Positions 22,700 to 30,580 of a stretch of DNA of 32,733 bases are shown piece by piece (position 1 is the first letter of the stretch; every line of letters starts with the position of its first letter). A program made the position numbers and the translations under genes. The stretch is from Bacteroidota bacterium (lineage in GTDB: Bacteria; Bacteroidota; Bacteroidia; Chitinophagales; Chitinophagaceae), in contig PSRI01000006.1 in the NCBI GenBank assembly GCA_003175935.1, forward strand, positions 1-32,733. The letters run 5' to 3'. The notes under the pieces are model-generated. The model saw only the letters and a program-made list of their open reading frames with translations. It ran no database searches and was not told the origin of the DNA.

Positions 22700-24783
22700 G
22701 TTTTTGGATTTTTATTTCCGGCAGAATCATATTTATTCTTATTAATTATCGCCGGGCTTTTCTGCGGGATCGTTTTTGGGACTGATTTACGTGCTGAATC
22801 GGCTTTTTGTTTTACATCTTTATAGAATTTGCGCAAATAGCCCGTATCCTTAGTGAGGTTAAAATAGTAATAAGCTCTTGTTGAATCTTCCACAAATTGT
22901 TTTCTCTTGAGGTAAGCGGGCATCAAATTGGCGCTTGAAATGCGTTCAACTTCTTTTAGTCTTTCTGTTCGTAGTGTATCGTTCAAATATTTCTCTAGTA
23001 AAAGTGAAGCGATGGGTGCGGCCCAGGTTGCGCCAAAGCCAGCGTTTTCAACTGCAACCGCGATTGCAATTTTCGGATTTTCTCTTGGAGCAAAACAAAC
23101 GAACATCGAGTTGTTGGGCAACTTGATTCTTTTGCCATCGAGTATGGTATATTTTTCTGCAGTACCTGTTTTAGCGCAAATATTGATTCCCGGGATTTTT
23201 GCTGCAGCAGCTGTACCGCTTTCTACAACATCCTGCATACCGCTGTGGATCGCTTCGTAAGCTTCATCCGAAATGTGAGTAAGCACTTCATGTCGCTCAC
23301 GAAATTTGGCCAGTAAAGAATCATTCGGTGCCTCACCGTCGAATTTTTCTGCAATATGAGGGATATAATAATAACCTTTGTTGGCAATGATGCACATTGC
23401 ATTGGCAAGTTGCATTGGAGTGACCTGCATTTTATCCTGACCGATACCAAGGGTCACGTTGGTACAGGAGTTCCATTGTCCGCGGTAATCTTTATTGTAT
23501 ACGCTGGTGTCGGGAATATTTCCTGAGTCCTCTCCCGGAAGATCTATATCCAGTCTGTGGCCCAATCCAAATGCATTCATGTATTGTTTCCACTTCATAT
23601 ATCCATTTTTCACCCCGTGATATTGTGCATTGTCAACGGACAAACGATATACTTGAGAAAAATAAGAGTTGCAAGAGTGTGAAAGTGCGAGCCTTAAATT
23701 AGCAGCATGTCCGGGTTCCTTATGTTCGCATTTAATTACTTTACCGCAGGCAGTGTAAGCTCCCAGGCATGGATAACCGTAAGACGGAGTAATAACGCCT
23801 TCATCCAAAGCAATCAATCCTCCGAGAGGCTTAAATGTTGACCCGGGTTCGTAACGTCCATTAATGGCGCGATTGAGTAATGGTCCGGATACATCCAGAA
23901 CCATCTTTGCGTAGTTTTTTTGTTTTTCAGGACCTGTAAGATCATTTGGGTCAAAACCTGGTCCGGAAGCCATCGCTAAAATTCCTCCCGTTTTGGGATC
24001 GATGGCAACAATGCTTCCCACTTTATTTGTCATTAGCTTTTCAGCAAGAAGTTGAAGGTCTATGTCGAGATAAGTACGCAAACTTCTTCCTGCAATAGCT
24101 GCAGTATCATATTTACCATTTTCCCAGGATCCCTGAATCCGATTGCGATTATCTTTAATAAGATGTTGCATTCCACGCTGACCCATGAGTACGGATTCGT
24201 AATACTGTTCCAATCCGGATCTGCCAACATAGTCTCCCAGCTGATAGAAAAATTTACTTCTTCGCAAAATGGCCGAGTCTACTTCGCCGATATATCCGAG
24301 CAAGTGAGCGGCAGCGTGATAGGGATACGCTCTAATGGGACGTTCAACTAATGTAAATCCGGGAAAACGCCAGATATTTTCTTCCAATTTTGCCTGCATA
24401 TCTGGTGGCAACAAATCTTCAAACACAGAAGCCAAATAGCGGTTCCTGTTTTTGAAAAGAACGTTTTTCATCCTTCTGTTGAATTCTGCAGTATCAATTG
24501 CCAGGAGATTGCAGAGATAGTTGGTGTCGACATTTTTTATTTCAGCCGGAGTCACCATCAAATCAAAAATGATGGTGTTATTGAGAATGGGTCTTCCTTT
24601 TCTGTCGTAAATAATTCCGCGGTCAGGGTACACAACCTTCTTGTATACTGCATTATCCATCGCCTGAATCTGGTACTTACTTGAAACCACCTGGAGCATA
24701 AAGAGCCTGGCCACAATTACCAGGAAAGTGGCTACGAATATGAGACGGATAACATTTTGCCGGGATTGATTAAATACAGGCAT
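22696..24783 (-). CDS. mrdA: Penicillin-binding protein 2 (elongation transpeptidase)
   Basis: 695 residues. An N-terminal membrane anchor (about 12-32), PBP dimerisation domain with DRGIIYDRKGRPI (54-66), and the transpeptidase domain with the three active-site motifs: S315-TFK318, S370-CN372 and K538-TG540. It cross-links peptidoglycan in the elongasome with RodA and MreBCD in the periplasm. A C-terminal tail of about 60 residues after residue 635 is rich in Lys, Ser and Pro and probably disordered. The gene is coupled to rodA by a 4-base overlap; 104 bases separate it from mreD, in which I see no clear promoter or terminator. Confidence 0.95.
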   Translation of the reverse strand: MPVFNQSRQNVIRLIFVATFLVIVARLFMLQVVSSKYQIQAMDNAVYKKVVYPDRGIIYDRKGRPILNNTIIFDLMVTPAEIKNVDTNYLCNLLAIDTAEFNRRMKNVLFKNRNRYLASVFEDLLPPDMQAKLEENIWRFPGFTLVERPIRAYPYHAAAHLLGYIGEVDSAILRRSKFFYQLGDYVGRSGLEQYYESVLMGQRGMQHLIKDNRNRIQGSWENGKYDTAAIAGRSLRTYLDIDLQLLAEKLMTNKVGSIVAIDPKTGGILAMASGPGFDPNDLTGPEKQKNYAKMVLDVSGPLLNRAINGRYEPGSTFKPLGGLIALDEGVITPSYGYPCLGAYTACGKVIKCEHKEPGHAANLRLALSHSCNSYFSQVYRLSVDNAQYHGVKNGYMKWKQYMNAFGLGHRLDIDLPGEDSGNIPDTSVYNKDYRGQWNSCTNVTLGIGQDKMQVTPMQLANAMCIIANKGYYYIPHIAEKFDGEAPNDSLLAKFRERHEVLTHISDEAYEAIHSGMQDVVESGTAAAAKIPGINICAKTGTAEKYTILDGKRIKLPNNSMFVCFAPRENPKIAIAVAVENAGFGATWAAPIASLLLEKYLNDTLRTERLKEVERISSANLMPAYLKRKQFVEDSTRAYYYFNLTKDTGYLRKFYKDVKQKADSARKSVPKTIPQKSPAIINKNKYDSAGNKNPKT

Positions 24784-24887
24784 AGCCTGGTTAGAAATTT
24801 AAGATTTAGTATAAATCGCTTAATTAAATCAGTGTATTGCTTTGGAGTGCAAGTTTAGTCTTTATTTATCATCCGATATTTCCCAAA

Positions 24888-25418
24888 TCAGGTATTGGTT
24901 CTAAATTTTTGTTTCCTGTAAAAAAGAATTTCTGTCACCATGATTAGAAGGAAACTGATGCCGGTTGTTGAAAGTACTTTTCCAAGGAAATACCAAAAAT
25001 CACGCAACTGCAACCATTCCAGAAAAATCAGGTAGGCGTTATGTGCAAAAGTGAGGATGAGTACATAAACCATATATGGCGACCAGCCCATACTTGAAGG
25101 TGCGGGAGCGGAATAGTTGAATCCCATTCCTTCGTGTGTAATTAGAATGTTTATTAGAAATGGTCTTAAATACGCAATCAAAGAGCAGGCGCATGCGTGG
25201 AGTCCGGGACTCTTTGTGAAATAATCCAGGCACAAACCAAATAAGAAACCTACCAGAGTGAGATTGATTCTCGACATCGAAAATGGCAGCCAAAGAATAT
25301 AGAGAAAATACAAATAAGGTGTAATGAACCGGTGCAATGGTGGGATCTTGCTGAGGATAAAAACCTGAACAAGTATAAACAAAACAAACCTGATAATATT
25401 TTTTAAGAGATCACTCAT
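24888..25418 (-). CDS. mreD: Rod shape-determining protein MreD
   Basis: 176 residues, five to six hydrophobic segments, with no long loops, as in MreD. The family is poorly conserved, so the call leans on position: its ATG overlaps the mreC stop by 4 bases and PBP2 follows. The segment GFLFGLCLDYFTKSPGLHA (about 57-75) matches the MreD pattern G-x-x-x-G-x-x-x-D with the short P-G-L-HA motif. It is an inner-membrane part of the elongasome that binds MreC. Confidence 0.88.
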   Translation of the reverse strand: MSDLLKNIIRFVLFILVQVFILSKIPPLHRFITPYLYFLYILWLPFSMSRINLTLVGFLFGLCLDYFTKSPGLHACACSLIAYLRPFLINILITHEGMGFNYSAPAPSSMGWSPYMVYVLILTFAHNAYLIFLEWLQLRDFWYFLGKVLSTTGISFLLIMVTEILFYRKQKFRTNT

Positions 25419-26269
25419 CTTTCCTGGTCCTTAGTTGTAGATTTTTCCAAAGCGTCCTGTTCTTCCTTCTGCAAATTCTTTACTACATATACAAATTGAA
25501 CATTGAAGAAATTTGTTGCGGGTCGGAGGGAAATCACATAGAAATTACTTGCCGGTTCAGATTCAAACGCAGTAACATAGCCAACAGTGTGACCCGGAGG
25601 AAAACTCGAATTGATACCTGTTACCACAGTATCTCCAACTTTTACGGGGGCGCTTTTAGGAATATTTCTTAATGTGAGCACTTGCGGATCTTTTCCGTCC
25701 CATTCCACCGTTCCGGTTTCGCCCGTTTTTTTAAGGCTTGAACTCACACGGTTTTGCCTGTGCAAAAGGCTCATAATGGTAGCCATATTATTACTCACGT
25801 TGATTACAGTTCCCACGATTCCATCTGAGCTTATCACCGTCATGTCTTTTTGGACGCCCTGTAGTGTACCCCTGCTAATGGTTATATAGTTGGTTTGATA
25901 GGTAACAGAATTATTGATGACTTTAGCCGGCAGGTAGAGATACCTTCTGAATTTTTCAAGAGAATCGATGCGAAATGAGTCCAATACAAATTTTTGAGAA
26001 GAATCAGGGGCCTGAAAATCGAGCTTGAGCATGTTTCTCAATTTTGCATTTTCCTGGACCAAACTTTCATTTACTTTCTTTAGACGGAGGTAGTATTCTA
26101 CATTATTATATCTCTCGCTGATTCTTCCGGTAACTTCTCCGGCTACTCCCATAAATGCGGCTTCATGAAATTTGTTGTATTTAAAAAGCATGGAGAGTCC
26201 GACGATCTGTATGACGATAAAGAAGAAAAAATTAAAATACCGCCTGATGAATAGAAAGACGTTACGCAC
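25415..26269 (-). CDS. mreC: Rod shape-determining protein MreC
   Basis: 284 residues: short cytoplasmic tail, one membrane segment (about 10-28, FNFFFFIVIQIVGLSMLF), a coiled coil (about 55-80, YYLRLKKVNESLVQENAKLRN split), then the periplasmic beta domains with TISRGTLQGVQKDMTVIS, GIVGTVINVSNN and NRVSSSLKKTGETG. It ends with a charged tail rich in Glu and Lys. MreC links MreB and PBP2 and controls elongation synthesis. It lies 134 bases downstream of mreB and overlaps mreD by 4 bases. Confidence 0.93.
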   Translation of the reverse strand: MRNVFLFIRRYFNFFFFIVIQIVGLSMLFKYNKFHEAAFMGVAGEVTGRISERYNNVEYYLRLKKVNESLVQENAKLRNMLKLDFQAPDSSQKFVLDSFRIDSLEKFRRYLYLPAKVINNSVTYQTNYITISRGTLQGVQKDMTVISSDGIVGTVINVSNNMATIMSLLHRQNRVSSSLKKTGETGTVEWDGKDPQVLTLRNIPKSAPVKVGDTVVTGINSSFPPGHTVGYVTAFESEPASNFYVISLRPATNFFNVQFVYVVKNLQKEEQDALEKSTTKDQER

Positions 26270-26356
26270 GATTGGTAATTTTGAAATTCAAAATCATAAA
26301 AGTTCTATTCTTCGTCCGGACTTTCATTCCCTTCAATCTCTTGCTGAAATTTATTG

Positions 26357-26369
26357 CGGGCGATGCCCG
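26357..26369 (-). other. Small G+C-rich hairpin between mreB and mreC
   Basis: CGGGC-GAT-GCCCG makes a perfect 5-bp stem with a three-base loop in the 134-base gap between mreB and mreC. There is no T-run after it on the minus strand, so it is not a standard terminator. It could slow RNA decay or give partial termination so that MreB exceeds MreC. Confidence 0.3.
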
Positions 26370-26403
26370 GCTATTCAGAAAGGATTAAAAGCAGGAAGGA
26401 AAA

Positions 26404-27429
26404 TTATCTCATTACAAAAGGATAACGTTGGTAATTCTTAAGCGCAATACCTGTTCCTCTAACCACGCTTTTTAGAGGATCATCAGCCACGTGTACAGGA
26501 AGTTTGATTTTTTGGCTGAGCCTTTTATCCAAACCTCTCAACAGCGCGCCACCGCCAGTAATATAAATTCCGCGACGGTAGATATCGGCAGCTAATTCCG
26601 GGGGTGTAGTTTCCAGAGCTTTCAGGATGGCTTCCTCGATTTTAAAAATGCTTTTATCAAGTGCCTCAGCAACTTCCTGGTAGCTAACCATAATTTGCTT
26701 GGGAATACCGGTTACCAGGTCGCGACCATTCACCGGAAGGTCATCCGGAGCATTTTCGAGGTCCTTCATGGCGGCCCCGATCTGTATTTTTATTTGTTCG
26801 GAAGTTCTTTCACCTATTAATAAACTGTGGTAGCGTCTGAGTGCTTCCATAATATCTGCCGTGAATTCGTCACCGGCGATACGGATCGACTGGTCGCAAA
26901 CTATACCAGCCAGCGCGATTACCGTAATTCCCGTTGTTCCTCCGCCGATGTCAACGATCATATTTCCAACGGGTTCTTCCACATCAATTCCAATACCCAG
27001 GGCTGCTGCCATAGGCTCATGAAGCAGGTAAACTTCCTTGGCTCCAGCCTGTTCAGCGCTATCTCTTACTGCACGTTTTTCAACTTCGGTGATGCTGGAA
27101 GGTATGCATATCATCATCCTCCAACTTGGGGGAAAAAGAGGCTTTTTAGGATAGATCATCTTGATCATCTCCCTGATCATCAATTCGGCAGCGTTAAAAT
27201 CGGCAATTACACCATCTTTTAGCGGGCGAACCGTTCTGATACTTTCGTGGGTTTTTTCGTGCATCATCAACGCCTTCTTTCCTACAGCCAGCACGTTTTT
27301 GGGGTTATTTCTGTCCAGAGCTACTATTGAGGGTTCATTCACTACAATTTCGTCGTCGTGTATAATGAGGGTATTTGCGGTACCCAGATCGATTGCAATA
27401 TCTTGCGTAAACCAGTTAAAAAGACCCAT
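26404..27429 (-). CDS. mreB: Rod shape-determining actin homologue MreB
   Basis: 341 residues, typical length. It begins MGLFNWFTQDIAIDLGTANT, with the phosphate-1 motif DLGTANT at about 15-21; later come the VDIGGGTTGITVIA phosphate-2 block (around 165-178), the MAAALGIG motif near 145 and the adenosine block ITGGGALLRGLD (about 290-301). It forms membrane-bound filaments that steer the PBP2-RodA machinery. First gene of the mreB-mreC-mreD-mrdA-rodA unit. A promoter with a 19-bp spacer lies upstream (27467-27497), and the purD terminator lies before that. Confidence 0.96.
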   Translation of the reverse strand: MGLFNWFTQDIAIDLGTANTLIIHDDEIVVNEPSIVALDRNNPKNVLAVGKKALMMHEKTHESIRTVRPLKDGVIADFNAAELMIREMIKMIYPKKPLFPPSWRMMICIPSSITEVEKRAVRDSAEQAGAKEVYLLHEPMAAALGIGIDVEEPVGNMIVDIGGGTTGITVIALAGIVCDQSIRIAGDEFTADIMEALRRYHSLLIGERTSEQIKIQIGAAMKDLENAPDDLPVNGRDLVTGIPKQIMVSYQEVAEALDKSIFKIEEAILKALETTPPELAADIYRRGIYITGGGALLRGLDKRLSQKIKLPVHVADDPLKSVVRGTGIALKNYQRYPFVMR

Positions 27430-27466
27430 AATTGATATTGGAAATATGATTTGTAATTAATGCCTG

Positions 27467-27497
27467 CAAATTTGAAGTAAATAATTTGAAATACAAA
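27467..27497 (-). promoter_or_regulatory. Promoter of the mreB operon
   Basis: On the minus strand TTTG (27494-27497), a spacer of exactly 19 bp and CAAATTTG (27467-27474), one mismatch from TAnnTTTG. The predicted leader to the mreB ATG is about 30 bases. Confidence 0.5.
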
Positions 27498-27549
27498 ACG
27501 ACAAAACCTTGATTTTTATTGACTTTAGGCTCATATATTTTTATATACG

Positions 27550-27577
27550 AAAAAACCGGAAGCGGAAGCTTCCAGTT
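27550..27577 (-). terminator. Rho-independent terminator of purD
   Basis: On the minus strand AACTGGAAGC, loop TTCC, GCTTCCGGTT form a 10-bp stem with one U-G pair and run into a T-tract (27550-27555). It lies about 90 bases past the purD stop and isolates purD from the mreB operon. Confidence 0.82.
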
Positions 27578-27667
27578 CGATTTCTAAAAATTTGCCATGA
27601 AGTGGCAATTATAATGCCGCAATGAGTTAAGGAAGTTGAAAACCGAAAAGAAAAAAATCAATGGGTT

Positions 27668-28948
27668 TTAATAGAATTCGTAACCGATATCACTTCTGAA
27701 ATACATCCCTTCAAAATTTATTATTTCCAAAATCGCTTTCGATTTATCTGCAGCTGATTTTACAGAATCCCCAAATGAAGTAACTGCGAGTACACGTCCA
27801 CCGTTAGTTACAATTTTTGAATCATCGAGTTTAGTACCTGCCTGAAAAACTATCGCATCATCTTCCTGGATCATATCGATCCCATCAATTTCAAAACCTT
27901 TTTCATACTCTCCGGGATATCCCTTACTTACTGCAACAACAGTTACCGCTTTTCGCTGATCAATCTCCAGTTTTACTTCGTTTAGCCGTTGCTGTGATAC
28001 TGCTTTAAATAATTCCACCAAATCATTTTTCATTCGGGGAATTACCACTTCAGTCTCCGGATCTCCGAGACGACAATTGTATTCAATCAAATACGGTTCG
28101 TCATCTACTTTAATTAGTCCGAGGAATATAAATCCCTTAAAATCTATTTGTTCTTCCGCGAGGCCTTTTATGGTTGGCTCAACTATTTTTTTAATTACTT
28201 TCTCCATGAAAGTATCATCAACAAATGCAACAGGGCTCACTGCTCCCATGCCACCTGTGTTAAGCCCTTTGTCGCCTACCCCTATCCGTTTGTAATCTTT
28301 GGCCTCGGGCAACAGCATATAATTTTTCCCATCGGTAAGAACAAAAACACTCACTTCAATACCTGAAAGAAATTCTTCCACCACAACTTTCTTACTCGCA
28401 TCTCCAAATTTTGATTGCTGAATCATCAGTTCAAATTCGGCCATTGCTTCAACGGGGTTCTGGCAAATAACAACACCTTTCCCGGCTGCCAGTCCATCTG
28501 CCTTCAATACAATGGGAGGAGGATGGGATTGCAGGTAGCTCACCCCTTCCTCATAATTCTCAGAATTAAATTCTTTATAAGCTGCTGTAGGAATTCCGTG
28601 TCGGAACATGAATGATTTTGCAAAGGCCTTACTTCCTTCCAGGCGGGCGCCTTCAGTGGACGGTCCGATTACTGCAATATTTTTGAGAATAACATCTTGC
28701 TTAAAAAAATCATATATGCCTTTTACAAGAGGTTCTTCGGGGCCCACGACTACCATTTCGATTCCTTCCTCGATGCAAAAGCTTTTTACGCCTTCGAAAT
28801 CAGTTGCATTCAATTTTATATTAATGCCAAAGTCAGCCGTACCTGCATTACCGGGTGCGATATACAATTGGCTGCAATCCTTACTCTGACTGATTTTCCA
28901 AGCGAGGGCGTGTTCACGTCCTCCAGAGCCTAACAAAAGGATACGCAT
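27668..28948 (-). CDS. purD: Phosphoribosylamine-glycine ligase
   Basis: 426 residues, the standard length. An ATP-grasp enzyme that joins glycine to phosphoribosylamine (second step of purine synthesis, cytosol). Visible: the N-terminal GSGGREHALAWK (7-18), VVVGPEEPLVKG, the ATP-grasp loop LKADGLAAGKGVV (about 148-160), LNTGGMGAVSP, and the metal-binding EYNCRLGDPE near residue 288. It stands alone between the POT transporter and the cell-shape operon with its own terminator. No PurR-like site or riboswitch was found in the 116 bases upstream. Confidence 0.96.
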   Translation of the reverse strand: MRILLLGSGGREHALAWKISQSKDCSQLYIAPGNAGTADFGINIKLNATDFEGVKSFCIEEGIEMVVVGPEEPLVKGIYDFFKQDVILKNIAVIGPSTEGARLEGSKAFAKSFMFRHGIPTAAYKEFNSENYEEGVSYLQSHPPPIVLKADGLAAGKGVVICQNPVEAMAEFELMIQQSKFGDASKKVVVEEFLSGIEVSVFVLTDGKNYMLLPEAKDYKRIGVGDKGLNTGGMGAVSPVAFVDDTFMEKVIKKIVEPTIKGLAEEQIDFKGFIFLGLIKVDDEPYLIEYNCRLGDPETEVVIPRMKNDLVELFKAVSQQRLNEVKLEIDQRKAVTVVAVSKGYPGEYEKGFEIDGIDMIQEDDAIVFQAGTKLDDSKIVTNGGRVLAVTSFGDSVKSAADKSKAILEIINFEGMYFRSDIGYEFY

Positions 28949-29064
28949 GATCTTTATTAATTAATTATTCGAATTTACGCATGCGAATATCGGAGTATTT
29001 ATCAAAGGTGCGCTCAAATATTTTATGTATTGCACTTATTCTTTACCGGGAGATTCCTAATCAG

Positions 29065-30489
29065 TTAAGCGGTCGGCTGCACATAATTTTTTTCAACTAT
29101 CTTCTTTGAAACAAAAAGATAGATAATCAGGAATACAACAAGCACTTTAATAAAGAACCAATAGTATGACGCGCCTGTAAGCGACGAGAAATATCCATTA
29201 TTTGCAATACTTCCATTGATGAGTGTATCAAAATAATTCCCTACTGATATACCCAGGAGATACAGGGCACTCATAGTGCTTTTCATATTGGGCGGAGAAT
29301 GAGTATAAGCATATTCCAAACAGGTAATCGACACCAGAATTTCAGACATTGCTAAAAGTACATAAGCAAAAATCTGCCACCATACAGAAGGATGACCACC
29401 TTTGTCAATATTTTGTTGCACCATAGCGATTACTATGAAACATATTCCAATTAAAAACAAACCAGCGCCAATTTTGCGAAGAGGAGTCGGCTTGATTCCT
29501 ATTCTTTCAAAAAATGGAAATATAAAATAGGTGAATACAGGAGTTAAGCTTACAACAAATAATGGATTGATAAAATTGATCTGTTGAGCCAGGATAGTTA
29601 CGCCAAAGCCCAGGTGCAAATCCAGATTTCTTGCCTGCAAGATCCATTCAGATAAGTTTTGATCCCACATTGCCCAGTATATTGGAGTGAATCCAAACAC
29701 AATTAAAATCCGGTAAACTGCCTTTACACCCTCGATTGATTGTGCAGAATATTTTTCGCCAACGGCGCTCCAGACAGATTGGCCAGATTTTCTTGAAAAC
29801 AATTTTTGAATAGCGTAGGCAGTTATGCTTACAAAGTTTTCTTTCCTGGCGCCAGAAGGCGGGACCCTTACATATTTTTTTCTTCCCAACCAAAATACGA
29901 TTGTGGCAATGCACATTAATATTCCTGGTACTCCAAATGCAACACCTGGTCCGAACTTTTCATAAAAAATAGGAATGAAAATTGGTGACAAAGTGCCTCC
30001 CGTGTTGATGGCTACGTAAAACCAACCATACATTTTTGAAAGTAAATGTTGGTTTGATTTATCAAATTGGTCGCCAACGTTTGCGGATACGCATGATTTA
30101 ATTCCGCCTGCTGCAATAGCTACTACTACGAGACCTAATTCAAAAAAACCGAGATTATGTGTAGAAAGCGCAAGTATTATTGTTCCAATAGTATAAAATA
30201 TAGAAACGTACAGAATCACTTTATACTTGCCAAAAAACCAATCCGCAGCAATACCACCAACCATTGGCATAAAATAGGCAAGCGTAACAAATAAATGTGT
30301 CAACTCATTTGCTTTCGCATTAGCGGTAGTAGTTAGTGAAGCAATATTCGTAGGATTAAAAAAATAAGCAACAAGGAATACGGTTAAGATGGATCGCATA
30401 CCGTAAAAACTGAATCGCTCAGCGATTTCATTTCCCATGATATAGGGGATGGATATGGGAAATTTTCCCTGGGGTTGTTTGTCAGTCAT
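29065..30489 (-). CDS. POT/PTR2-family proton-coupled peptide transporter
   Basis: About 474 residues from the ATG at 30489. A major-facilitator protein that imports di- and tripeptides with protons. Signatures: NEIAERFSFYGMRSILTVFL near residue 20 (the E-x-x-E-R-F-x-Y/F-Y/G motif of proton-coupled transporters) and WFYVAINTGGTLSPIF (about 155-170), the PTR2 motif FYxxINxGS/G. The frame is open 19 residues further to 30546, but the sequence there overlaps the divergent gene's leader and the shorter start gives the usual N-terminus. It is divergent from the OPT transporter, with 91 bases between the preferred starts. Confidence 0.9.
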   Translation of the reverse strand: MTDKQPQGKFPISIPYIMGNEIAERFSFYGMRSILTVFLVAYFFNPTNIASLTTTANAKANELTHLFVTLAYFMPMVGGIAADWFFGKYKVILYVSIFYTIGTIILALSTHNLGFFELGLVVVAIAAGGIKSCVSANVGDQFDKSNQHLLSKMYGWFYVAINTGGTLSPIFIPIFYEKFGPGVAFGVPGILMCIATIVFWLGRKKYVRVPPSGARKENFVSITAYAIQKLFSRKSGQSVWSAVGEKYSAQSIEGVKAVYRILIVFGFTPIYWAMWDQNLSEWILQARNLDLHLGFGVTILAQQINFINPLFVVSLTPVFTYFIFPFFERIGIKPTPLRKIGAGLFLIGICFIVIAMVQQNIDKGGHPSVWWQIFAYVLLAMSEILVSITCLEYAYTHSPPNMKSTMSALYLLGISVGNYFDTLINGSIANNGYFSSLTGASYYWFFIKVLVVFLIIYLFVSKKIVEKNYVQPTA

Positions 30490-30580
30490 AATTTGTAAAA
30501 AGCTTAAAGATAAAAGAAAAACTGTGCGATCATGCGTGGTAGTCATTTTTTCCTATCTTACTTTACAAACCAAAACTGCT

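Noticed and set aside
26172-26441. 89-residue plus-strand frame across the mreB-mreC gap
   Set aside because: It overlaps both genes on the opposite strand, lacks any motif and has no promoter match; a chance open frame.
28949-29064. Purine riboswitch or regulator site before purD
   Set aside because: I found no conserved riboswitch core or paired stems; the 116 bases are plain A+T-rich DNA.
30449-30580. 44-residue N-terminal extension of the OPT transporter
   Set aside because: It overlaps the divergent POT gene and is unlike an OPT N-terminus.
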